A stretch of 8,897 bases of DNA from Gemmatimonadota bacterium (GTDB lineage: Bacteria > Gemmatimonadota > Gemmatimonadetes > Longimicrobiales > Gaopeijiaceae), in contig JAUXEE010000053.1 of NCBI GenBank assembly GCA_030618065.1, positions 1-8,897 on the forward strand, given 5' to 3'. Positions 1 through 6,192 of the stretch are shown here, piece by piece. A model generated the notes under the pieces. The model saw only the letters and a list, made by a program, of their open reading frames with translations. It made no database searches and had not been told where the DNA came from. Numbering within the stretch: the stretch's first letter is position 1; each line of letters opens with the position of its first letter. Made by a program: the position numbers and the translations under genes.

Positions 1-182
1 ACCACGCCCCGCCCTGTGGGTGACCCTCCCACCATGAGAAGCACTTCCTGACCGGCCCCGCTCGGATCCTCCAAGCGAGCCACCTGGACATAGAACATGT
101 CGCAGTCCACCAGGAGAATCCGAGACGTATCGTCGCCGGATTCCGATTCGATGGCGGGCGTTTCTCCTCCTGGTCCCTTCAT
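1..182 (-). CDS. Y-family (translesion) DNA polymerase, N-terminal part, runs off the window
   Basis: The reverse strand from an ATG at 182 stays open to base 1, giving the first 60 codons of a protein that continues outside the window. After about 20 polar residues comes RILLVDCDMFYVQVARLEDP and then a VGG...RGVV stretch. This matches the start of the palm domain of Y-family polymerases (DinB/Pol IV, UmuC, Dpo4), which copy past damaged template bases. Asp26 aligns with the first catalytic metal-binding aspartate, and Tyr31 sits at the steric-gate position that excludes ribonucleotides (Phe in E. coli DinB, Tyr in Dpo4). The remaining catalytic residues, fingers and little-finger domain lie off the window. 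A strong Shine-Dalgarno, AGGAAGG, lies 5 nt upstream of the ATG. The gene diverges from the dismutase. I saw no LexA-like operator in the gap. Family is confident; the subgroup (Pol IV, ImuB-like or other) cannot be decided from this piece. Confidence 0.85.
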   Translation of the reverse strand, partial: MKGPGGETPAIESESGDDTSRILLVDCDMFYVQVARLEDPSGAGQEVLLMVGGSPTGRGV

Positions 183-187
183 GCGCA

Positions 188-194
188 CCTTCCT
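188..194 (-). promoter_or_regulatory. Ribosome binding site of the Y-family polymerase
   Basis: On the reverse strand this reads AGGAAGG and ends 5 nt before the ATG at 182. It decides the start codon of a gene that is otherwise truncated by the window edge. Confidence 0.7.
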
Positions 195-315
195 CTCTCC
201 ACCGAACCTCGGTCTCTGGAGAGAAAGGGGAAAGGTGGAGAGAACCTTTTCGTCTTCCGGTGTACAAGGGGCCGGCATTCAACCGATCAAGAGAACGACA
301 GACGACAGACCACCG

Positions 316-322
316 AAAGGAG
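316..322 (+). promoter_or_regulatory. Ribosome binding site of the superoxide dismutase
   Basis: AAAGGAG lies 9 nt before the ATG at 332. It supports that start over the in-frame GTG at 260, which would add 24 residues with no counterpart in the family. Confidence 0.75.
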
Positions 323-331
323 CCCCGATTC

Positions 332-958
332 ATGTCTTTTCCCTTTCAGCTTCCTGAGCTCGGATATGCCCCCGACGCTTTGGAGCCCCATATCGACGCC
401 CGAACCATGGAAATCCACCATCAGAAGCATCATGGTGCGTACACAGCCAAGTTCAATGCGGCTTTGGAGGGGCATCCCCACTTCCATTCCGTCGATGCCG
501 AACACATCCTCCGGGGATTCAACGGCCTGCCTGCCGGAATCCAGGATGCCGTTCGGAACAACGGAGGCGGGTACTACAACCATTCCCTCTTCTGGGATAT
601 CCTCACGCCGGGCGGAAGCGGTGCTCCCACCGGGGAACTGGCTGGCGTCATCGACCAGGACTTCGGGTCTTTCGAGGCTTTCAAGGAAGAGTTCGGGGCA
701 GCGGCAGCTTCACGGTTTGGCTCGGGCTGGGCCTGGCTGGTCATCGATCCTTTTGGAAAGCTGAGAGTCCTCTCGACGGCTAACCAGGACAGTCCTCTCA
801 TGGACGGGCACACCCCGGTTTTGGGCTTGGACGTGTGGGAGCACGCCTACTATCTGAACTACCAGAATCGTCGGCCGGATTATATCGCAGCCTTCTGGAA
901 TCTGGTGAATTGGGACAAGGTCGGCGTGAGATTCGCTACCGGCAAGGTGGCTGGATAA
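332..958 (+). CDS. sodA: Superoxide dismutase, Fe/Mn family, Mn-type signature
   Basis: This enzyme converts superoxide to hydrogen peroxide and oxygen in the cytoplasm; no signal peptide is visible. The 208-residue product has the usual full length. An N-terminal helical-hairpin domain starts with LPELGYAPDALEPHID and MEIHHQKHH. A C-terminal alpha/beta domain holds GSGWAWL, DVWEHAYYLNYQNRRPDY and the final FWNLVNW. The four metal ligands are present: His29, His84 (in NHSLFW), Asp167 and His171. Gly80, four residues before the second ligand where Fe enzymes usually have Gln, and Gln152 in ANQDSP are the pattern of Mn enzymes; cambialistic use cannot be excluded. The ATG at 332 is chosen because of its AAAGGAG site and because Fe/Mn dismutases begin just before the LP.L.Y motif. 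It is transcribed alone, divergent from the polymerase and convergent with the methyltransferase 49 bp away. No clear promoter was found. Confidence 0.96.
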   Translation: MSFPFQLPELGYAPDALEPHIDARTMEIHHQKHHGAYTAKFNAALEGHPHFHSVDAEHILRGFNGLPAGIQDAVRNNGGGYYNHSLFWDILTPGGSGAPTGELAGVIDQDFGSFEAFKEEFGAAAASRFGSGWAWLVIDPFGKLRVLSTANQDSPLMDGHTPVLGLDVWEHAYYLNYQNRRPDYIAAFWNLVNWDKVGVRFATGKVAG

Positions 959-1007
959 AGAGTATCTGACCCGGACATTTTTTTCGGGCGGATCCTCCCA
1001 TCCCCTC

Positions 1008-1631
1008 CTATTTTTCGGCTACCCCTGCGATGTGGGGTGAGACGATGGGGAGGGGAAGGGCAAACCGGTCGAAGCTCACCTTCTGGAAACCTGCTTTCAA
1101 AAGGTCCTCCTCCGTGGTCCGGTCGGGCTCGCATCCGTCACCGATCCTCCGCCAGGCCGGCCGGACGCATCGTTGGACCCGACGGAGCCAGCTCCCCTCC
1201 CTGGCGGCCACATGCTCGACGAAGAGGAATCTGCCCCCTGGCTTCAGCACCCGAAGGATCTCACCCAAAACCCTATCCATCTCAGCGACGGAGCATAACA
1301 CCAGTGTAGAGAGGACCGCGTCGACACTCTCATCCTGGAAAGGGAGAGACTCCGCTACTCCCTGGATTAGCTCTACGGACCGGTTCTCGGCCCGGGCCTC
1401 CTCCAAGAAATGTCTGTGCATGAAGGGGTTCGGCTCGATCCCTACGACCCGTAGCTCCCGAGGAAAGAAGCGGAGATTCGGGCCGGTGCCTGAACCGATC
1501 TCCACCAGGGTGCCCGTCAGGGCCCCCAGGAGGTGTCGCTTTCGGCCCTCTACCAAAGCACTGTACTTCCCCCCTTCCCGGGCCATGAACCAGGCGAGGA
1601 ATCGGTTGTGCAAACCGTAACTGTCAGACAA
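1008..1631 (-). CDS. Class I SAM-dependent methyltransferase, METTL7/Methyltransf_11-like
   Basis: The 207-residue protein is a complete Rossmann-fold methyltransferase. Visible parts are motif I, VEIGSGTG at 43-50 (SAM-binding glycine loop); the acidic end of strand 2, VVGIEPN at 62-68 with Glu66 for the ribose hydroxyls; GVAESLPF at 91-98 (adenine side); DAVLSTLVLCSV at 104-115; and the post-motif LRVLKPGGRFLFVEH at 126-140. The tail carries RRIGDGCEPDRTT, which with the EIGSGTGPNLRFFP beginning resembles the METTL7/TMT1 family (thiol methyltransferases in animals) and related bacterial Methyltransf_11 proteins. It lacks their N-terminal membrane helix, so it is probably cytoplasmic or peripheral. 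The substrate is unknown; small thiols, lipids and quinone precursors are all possible. The start is a TTG with GGAG 9 nt upstream (1641-1644 on the reverse strand); no ATG is available there. A candidate promoter lies about 120 bp further upstream. Confident as a methyltransferase, tentative on subfamily. Confidence 0.88.
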   Translation of the reverse strand: MSDSYGLHNRFLAWFMAREGGKYSALVEGRKRHLLGALTGTLVEIGSGTGPNLRFFPRELRVVGIEPNPFMHRHFLEEARAENRSVELIQGVAESLPFQDESVDAVLSTLVLCSVAEMDRVLGEILRVLKPGGRFLFVEHVAAREGSWLRRVQRCVRPAWRRIGDGCEPDRTTEEDLLKAGFQKVSFDRFALPLPIVSPHIAGVAEK

Positions 1632-1756
1632 ATCGAGATGCTCCGTGTGATAGGAGGTAGGCTGAGGTCCGGATCTTGCCGCAGAGGAATCTACCGGGCC
1701 CTGGAACCCCCGGGGTAGGATCAGCGTTCCACGACGGAAAGCCTTGTGTCCTGGGA

Positions 1757-1785
1757 ATCATATGTTTACTCATAGACGGCGTTAA
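1757..1785 (-). promoter_or_regulatory. Candidate sigma70-type promoter for the methyltransferase
   Basis: On the reverse strand, TTAACG (1780-1785) and TATGAT (1757-1762) are separated by 17 bp and match 9 of 12 consensus positions. Transcription would begin near 1750, giving a leader of roughly 120 nt before the TTG at 1631. It sits in the AT-richest part of the 211 bp gap 1632-1842. I found no equally good promoter in this gap for the rightward LysM gene. Based on the consensus alone. Confidence 0.35.
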
Positions 1786-1842
1786 GGATCGATCCCTGTT
1801 TTGGGGAGTCTCTCCCGGAGATCATTGCATGCCAACGGACCC

Positions 1843-2640
1843 ATGACCGCAGATCGAAACCCCAAGATTCCGGCTCTCCGCCGGTTTCAGAATAGACCTC
1901 TCCCCCTCCTCTTCGTGCTGATCGGGGTCCTCTCTCTCATTTCCCAGGACGCTCAAGGGCAGAGCCTCAGAGGTTCGACCGCATCTCTCGACCGTCAGGC
2001 CAGGGCAGCGCGAGTCCATGACTTCACCTACATAGAGAGCCCGGCCCAGGTCGAGCGGTTCGTCAGGGCGGGATACCTGGTCCAGGTGAGGGCCAACAGG
2101 GACTTCGAGCTGCACGGAGTTTCGTATCCTTTCGCTCGCCCGGAAGCTCGGACCTTCATTCTCCGACTTTCCAGTCAGTACCGTCGAGCTTGTGGGGAGA
2201 AACTGGTGGTGACCAGTCTGACCCGCCCCCTTTCCCGGCAGCCGCGGAATGCGTCTTCCCGCTCCGTCCACCCCACCGGGATGGCCGTAGACGTCAGGCG
2301 GAGCAGGAGCCGGGCCTGCAGATCTTGGTTGGAGAGTGTTCTTCTTTCTCTGGAGGCGACAGGGGTTCTGGAGGCTACTCGGGAAAGCTATCCACCTCAC
2401 TACCACATCGCCGTCTTCCCCCGACCTTACACTCGGTACGTGGCCGACCAGGCCTCCCGCCAGGCCGAGACTCGGATGGCTTCCGCGGATGTGTTGAACT
2501 ACCGAGTAAGGAATGGAGATTCTCTCTGGGATATCGCCCAGTCCCACGGCACCACCGTGGACAGGCTGAAGCAGGAGAACAACCTCAAGGGCAGTCGGAT
2601 CTTTGCGGGGCAACTTCTGAGGGTGCCGTTGACTAGGTAA
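1843..2640 (+). CDS. Exported LysM protein with LAS/M15-like (DUF5715-type) metallopeptidase-like domain
   Basis: From the ATG at 1843 the product is 265 residues. Residues 1-39 look like a signal peptide: basic start (RRFQNRP), hydrophobic run LPLLFVLIGVLSLI, likely cleavage after AQG. The central region (about 55-200) resembles DUF5715 proteins: VTSLTRP at 123-129, SVHPTGMAVDV at 141-151 and PPHYHIAVF at 184-192. The spacing His143-x6-Asp150 followed by His186-x-His188 is the zinc-site pattern of LAS peptidases (M15 D-Ala-D-Ala carboxypeptidases, MepA), which cleave peptidoglycan peptides. Cys117 and Cys159 could form a disulfide. A single LysM domain (about 219-263, YRVRNGDSLWDIA to LLRVP) would hold the protein on glycan strands in the periplasm. 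The frame opens earlier at TTG codons 1801 and 1825, but 1843 gives a cleaner signal peptide; no strong Shine-Dalgarno is seen. LysM and export are confident; peptidase activity is inferred from the motif. Confidence 0.85.
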   Translation: MTADRNPKIPALRRFQNRPLPLLFVLIGVLSLISQDAQGQSLRGSTASLDRQARAARVHDFTYIESPAQVERFVRAGYLVQVRANRDFELHGVSYPFARPEARTFILRLSSQYRRACGEKLVVTSLTRPLSRQPRNASSRSVHPTGMAVDVRRSRSRACRSWLESVLLSLEATGVLEATRESYPPHYHIAVFPRPYTRYVADQASRQAETRMASADVLNYRVRNGDSLWDIAQSHGTTVDRLKQENNLKGSRIFAGQLLRVPLTR

Positions 2641-4342
2641 CCCAGAGTCCCACCTTCTCGAATCGATGGACATCGACCAATCCCTGGTCGGTGATCTTCA
2701 AGGATGGGATAACCTCCAGGGCCAGGAAGGACATGGCCATGAAGGGATCATGGAGGGGCGAGCCCAAGGCCCGAGCCGCTCCCAGCACCCTGTCCAAACC
2801 CTCCCGGACGGCCTCGATGGGTTCTTTCGACATTAGCCCGCCCACTGGGAGAGGGAGTTCCTCGAGAACCTCATCCCCAAGGGCTACCGCCAGGCCTCCA
2901 CCCATCTTCGACACCCTCATGGCGGCTGCGAGAATAGACTCGTCGTCGACTCCGAGGGCTATGAGATTGTGGTGGTCGTGGGCCACGGTTCCGGCGATGG
3001 CGCCCTTCTTCAACCCCATCCCGGTCACCAATCCCAGTCCGACCTGCCCGCCACCGGTGTGGCGGTTCATGACGGCGATCTTCAGAAGGTCTCGGGACGG
3101 ATCGGACACCACTTGGCCGTGCCGCGTGGAAGGGAGCAGCTCCTTCGTCCCCGTGACGATCTGGTCAGGTATGGCCTGGATTACCCGGACCTTTCCTTCC
3201 CGGGACGGTATCCGGAGGTCCATGGCCCCCCAATCGATTCTCATGGATGGTGAGGGAGGCGCCGGCGGCGCCGGGAGCTTCCAGGAAAGGGGGGCCCCCG
3301 CCCTTGCCACCGGCGTCCCACCGGAGAACACCTCGGATATGGCCAGAGCCTCCAGATCGTCCACGATCAGGAGGTCAGCCCTGCGACCCGGAGCGATGGC
3401 CCCCCGGTCGGCCAGGCGGAAGTGTTCGGCTGGGTTGAGGGTGGCCAGGCGGATGGCTTCGACGGGAGGAATCCCCTCCTGGATCACGGTCCGGACCATG
3501 GCGTCAATGCCCCCCAGGTCCAGGAGGTCCGAAGGTTGCCGATCATCGGTACAGAGGGCCACCCGGCGTCGGTTCTCCGGGGTCAGCGCCGGGAGGAGGT
3601 CGAGGAGATTCCGGGCGTTGGAAGCTTCCCGAAAGAAGACGGTCAGGCCACGTCTGAGTTTTTCCACGACTTCATCCGGAGATGTGCATTCATGGTCCGA
3701 GCTGGGGCCTCCGGCGATGTAAGCGTTCAGAGCCTGACCACGGACACCCGGGGCATGGCCATCCACCACACAACCGGAAAAAGCGTCCAGCTTCGCCATC
3801 ACCACCGGGTCTTCGAAGATGACCCCGGGGAAGTTCATGACTTCGGCCAACCCCAAGACCCGAGGATGATGGAGTAGATCCTTCAGATCGGTGGCGTCCA
3901 ACTCCGCCCCCGCGGTACCCATGGGGGTGGCGGGGACGCAGGAGGAGGCCATGACGAAGACGGTAAGGGGTAGGCCTTCGCTGGCCTCCAACATGTACCG
4001 GATGCCCTCCATGCCATGGACATTGGCGATCTCATGGGGATCCGAGACCACGGTGGTGGTTCCATGGGGCACCACGGCTCTCGCGAACTCCCTCGGAGTC
4101 GCCAGGCTGGATTCCAGGTGAACGTGGGCGTCGATGAGCCCGGGGAGAAGGAATTTGCCATCGAGATCCACCACCGAAACCGCGTCGTACCCGGGGCCGA
4201 GTCCTGCCACATGGGAGCCGGAGATGGCTACGTCCACCTCCTCGACCTCACCCGTGAAGACGTTGATGCCACGGCTCCGCCGGAAGAGGATGTCTGCCGG
4301 GGCGTCCCCTCTGGCTACGGCGATGAGAGATGGTTCAGGCAT
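2633..4342 (-). CDS. ade: Adenine deaminase
   Basis: This enzyme hydrolyses adenine to hypoxanthine and ammonia in purine salvage, in the cytoplasm. From the ATG at 4342 it is 569 residues, a normal length. The N-terminal part begins IAVARGDAPAD and INVFTGE. The amidohydrolase barrel carries LPGLIDAHVHLESS (metal ligands His73 and His75), SDPHEIANVHG, GLAEVMNFPG (Glu167, bridging position), DGHAPG (His196), SSDHE (His217) and CTDDRQPSDLLDLGGID (Asp266). The C-terminal ADE domain has MNRHTG, GLVTGMGLKKGA and VAHDHHNL. The frame stays open to an ATG at 4396, but the extra 18 residues (Trp- and Gly-rich) have no family counterpart, while members typically start a few residues before 'IAVARG'. 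Neither start has a clear ribosome site, so the choice rests on homology. The gene overlaps the LysM gene tail-to-tail by 8 bp and diverges from the kinase. No purine riboswitch was recognised upstream. Confidence 0.95.
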   Translation of the reverse strand: MPEPSLIAVARGDAPADILFRRSRGINVFTGEVEEVDVAISGSHVAGLGPGYDAVSVVDLDGKFLLPGLIDAHVHLESSLATPREFARAVVPHGTTTVVSDPHEIANVHGMEGIRYMLEASEGLPLTVFVMASSCVPATPMGTAGAELDATDLKDLLHHPRVLGLAEVMNFPGVIFEDPVVMAKLDAFSGCVVDGHAPGVRGQALNAYIAGGPSSDHECTSPDEVVEKLRRGLTVFFREASNARNLLDLLPALTPENRRRVALCTDDRQPSDLLDLGGIDAMVRTVIQEGIPPVEAIRLATLNPAEHFRLADRGAIAPGRRADLLIVDDLEALAISEVFSGGTPVARAGAPLSWKLPAPPAPPSPSMRIDWGAMDLRIPSREGKVRVIQAIPDQIVTGTKELLPSTRHGQVVSDPSRDLLKIAVMNRHTGGGQVGLGLVTGMGLKKGAIAGTVAHDHHNLIALGVDDESILAAAMRVSKMGGGLAVALGDEVLEELPLPVGGLMSKEPIEAVREGLDRVLGAARALGSPLHDPFMAMSFLALEVIPSLKITDQGLVDVHRFEKVGLWVT

Positions 4343-4433
4343 GACGACCCAATCTGGCCCAAGGTCGGGCTGGCGGCCACCCCAAAACCCCCTCATGTCG
4401 GTGGGGAGGTTTGCATTTTGCCAAACATGATCA

Positions 4434-4462
4434 TTGCACCCTGCAAGCCATTGTTCTACACT
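4434..4462 (+). promoter_or_regulatory. Weak candidate promoter for the kinase operon, overlapping a small inverted repeat
   Basis: TTGCAC (4434-4439) and TACACT (4457-4462) are 17 bp apart and match about 7 of 12 sigma70 consensus positions. Transcription would start near 4469, about 55 nt before the TTG at 4525. The -35 element lies inside the inverted repeat TTGCA-CCC-TGCAA (4434-4446), which could be an operator. The site lies in the 182 bp divergent gap between ade and the kinase. No sigma54 -24/-12 element (GG-N10-GC) was found there. Confidence 0.25.
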
Positions 4463-4524
4463 GGATCATCCCGGGGTATTGCTTTTTCCCCCCAACCCAC
4501 CACCTCTCGGGGAGATAGGGCGCC

Positions 4525-6192
4525 TTGAGGCTCCAGCAAAGCGAAACTCGCTTTACGATCCGACGAGGGGATGTCCTTCGTTGGATCTACTTGGGCCGCC
4601 TCACCCTGGTTTCCGGGATCCTCGTCGCGGCTCTACTGGTTTGGCGTAGCGCTGACCCCACTCAGACGTTTATCGCCACCGTGATATTCCTGGCCTCGAT
4701 GGGCTTCACGGGCCTTTCCCTTTGGCACACTCAGCTCCAGGATCGAGACCCCAGCGACCATTTCGTCTACCTGCAGGTCATCTTCGATGCCCTCCTGGTC
4801 ACGGCCGTCGTCCATATCACCGGAGGGGCCGACAGTCCCTTTGCCTTTCTCTACATTCTGGTCATTTCCTCCGGGGCCCTTCTTTTACCCCTCCCAGGCG
4901 GGGTCCTGGTAGGTGTCCTGGCGACGATTCTCTTTCTCGCCGATGCGGTCTGGTTGCATCTGGACACTTTTCGTCTGGAGGTCGTTCTGCAGTTGGGGCT
5001 CTTCGCCACGGTGGCTCTGGTCACCGGGTTCCTGGGTGATAGGGTCAGAAGGGCAGGCCTGGCCCTGGGTCAGATGGAATCCGCGTTACGCCAGCTGAGG
5101 TTGGATACCGGGGACATTCTGGCGAACATCGGCACAGGGGTCATGACCGTCGATGTGGGAGGTCGCCTCATGTACCTGAATCCCGCGGGCGAGGCTCTCC
5201 TTGGCCTGGGCTTCCAGGAGTGGAGAGGGCGAGAGGTCGTCGAAGCCGTTGAAACCGTGGCTCCGGGAATGGGATCGGTGCTGGAGTCGTGCCTGGCGAA
5301 GGGCCAACCCGTGGCCCGCTTCAGATCCGTGGCCGACAGAGACGGTGGGGAGGTGGTGCTGGGGATCAGCACCACCGTTCTGGAGAGAGAGGGGAGAACC
5401 GCGCCATCGGTGACGGCCATCTTCCAGGATATCACCGGCCAGGAGCGGATCAACGCTCTGAACCGCCGGGCCGAGAGGTTGGAGGCCGTGGCTGAGCTCA
5501 GCGCCTCCCTGGCCCACGAAATCAAGAATCCTCTGGCTTCCATTCGGAGTGCTGTCGAGCAGTTGTCGGGATCCACTCTCAACGGGGAGGATCGGCAGCT
5601 GCTTCAGCGTCTGGTGATTTCAGAATCGGAACGATTGAGTCGCCTTCTAACCGGCTTCATCGAGTTCTCCGTCCTGAGAATGGGTAAGTCGGGGCAGGTG
5701 GATCTGGCCGCTCTGGCTCGGGATTGTGTCACGCTGGTCAGCAAACATCCGGAGATGGGCATCGGCGTGAGGGTTCTGGAAGTGGGGTTGGACCGGGAAG
5801 TCCGGGTCCCGGGAGATGCGGACCTCCTTCACCGAGCCATTTTCAACCTGGTCCTGAACGCAGCTCAATTCGCCGGGCCTGCCGGGATCGTTCGGGTCGA
5901 ATTGGAGAACCAGGAGGAGTGCGCTGGAACGGTTGGCACTGACATGGAAAATCCCGTGTGCCTGAAGGTTTCAGACTCGGGTCCGGGGGTGGAACCAGAA
6001 GAGGTGCTGCGGATCTTCGATCCCTTCTTCACCAGGCGAACCGGTGGAAGTGGCCTTGGGTTGGCCGTAGTCCACCGGGCTGTGGAAGCCCACAAGGGAA
6101 TAGTATTGGTGGACGAGGGACCGGATGGGGGAGCGGAGTTCAGGATCTTCCTCCCCGGGACCCCGCAAGCTGAGGAGGTGGAGGTCTCGTGA
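4525..6192 (+). CDS. Membrane sensor histidine kinase, PilS/NtrB-like, with PAS domain
   Basis: This 555-residue kinase would autophosphorylate on a histidine and pass phosphate to the regulator encoded next. The N-terminal 170 residues form about six hydrophobic segments (near 21-40, 48-67, 80-98, 105-122, 125-146, 150-171), with the ITGGADSPF and LLLPLPGG features of PilS-type sensors and no large periplasmic loop. A PAS domain spans about 190-305 (IGTGVMTVD, YLNPAGEALLG, QDITGQE). The dimerisation domain carries the H-box AHEIKNPL with phospho-acceptor His331. The ATPase domain has the N-box with Asn441 and Asn445, DSGPG (484-488), FDPFFT (498-503) and GGSGLGLA (507-514). About 15 polar residues between the N-box strand and DSGPG look like a small insertion. 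The start is a TTG with GGGGAG about 10 nt upstream; no ATG is available in this frame. PilS similarity suggests sensing within the membrane; the signal cannot be told from the sequence. Confidence 0.93.
   Translation: MRLQQSETRFTIRRGDVLRWIYLGRLTLVSGILVAALLVWRSADPTQTFIATVIFLASMGFTGLSLWHTQLQDRDPSDHFVYLQVIFDALLVTAVVHITGGADSPFAFLYILVISSGALLLPLPGGVLVGVLATILFLADAVWLHLDTFRLEVVLQLGLFATVALVTGFLGDRVRRAGLALGQMESALRQLRLDTGDILANIGTGVMTVDVGGRLMYLNPAGEALLGLGFQEWRGREVVEAVETVAPGMGSVLESCLAKGQPVARFRSVADRDGGEVVLGISTTVLEREGRTAPSVTAIFQDITGQERINALNRRAERLEAVAELSASLAHEIKNPLASIRSAVEQLSGSTLNGEDRQLLQRLVISESERLSRLLTGFIEFSVLRMGKSGQVDLAALARDCVTLVSKHPEMGIGVRVLEVGLDREVRVPGDADLLHRAIFNLVLNAAQFAGPAGIVRVELENQEECAGTVGTDMENPVCLKVSDSGPGVEPEEVLRIFDPFFTRRTGGSGLGLAVVHRAVEAHKGIVLVDEGPDGGAEFRIFLPGTPQAEEVEVS
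6180..6184 (+). promoter_or_regulatory. Ribosome binding site of the response regulator inside the kinase gene
   Basis: GGAGG ends 4 nt before the GTG at 6189, and a second copy within GAGGAGG (6172-6178) ends 10 nt before it. This purine-rich run supports the GTG start and coupled translation of the kinase/regulator pair. Confidence 0.6.

Noticed and set aside
295..310. Tandem ACGACAG-ACGACAG in the dismutase leader
   Set aside because: Two copies of 7 bp are too short to separate from chance, and no known regulator site was recognised.
260..331. GTG at 260 as the dismutase start
   Set aside because: The extra 24 residues are unlike the family, and the ATG at 332 has a well-placed AAAGGAG.
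970..990. CCCG...CGGG with a T run between the convergent dismutase and methyltransferase genes, as a possible terminator
   Set aside because: The stem is only 4 bp and the T run sits in the loop rather than after the stem on either strand, so it does not fit an intrinsic terminator.
1021..1038. ACCCC...GGGGT hairpin after the dismutase gene
   Set aside because: It lies within the methyltransferase coding sequence, has a 5 bp stem with an 8 nt loop, and no T tract follows on either strand.
1822..2673. Long reverse-strand open frame opposite the LysM gene
   Set aside because: It is antisense to a gene with clear domains, and its translation shows no recognisable motif; a typical shadow in high-GC DNA.
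2691..3722. 343-codon forward open frame opposite ade
   Set aside because: Its composition is dominated by Arg, Ser and Pro with no motif, and ade on the other strand is unambiguous.
4411..4425. Reverse-strand TTTGGCAAAATGCAAA as a sigma54 promoter before ade
   Set aside because: The GG and GC elements are 6 nt apart rather than the required 10.
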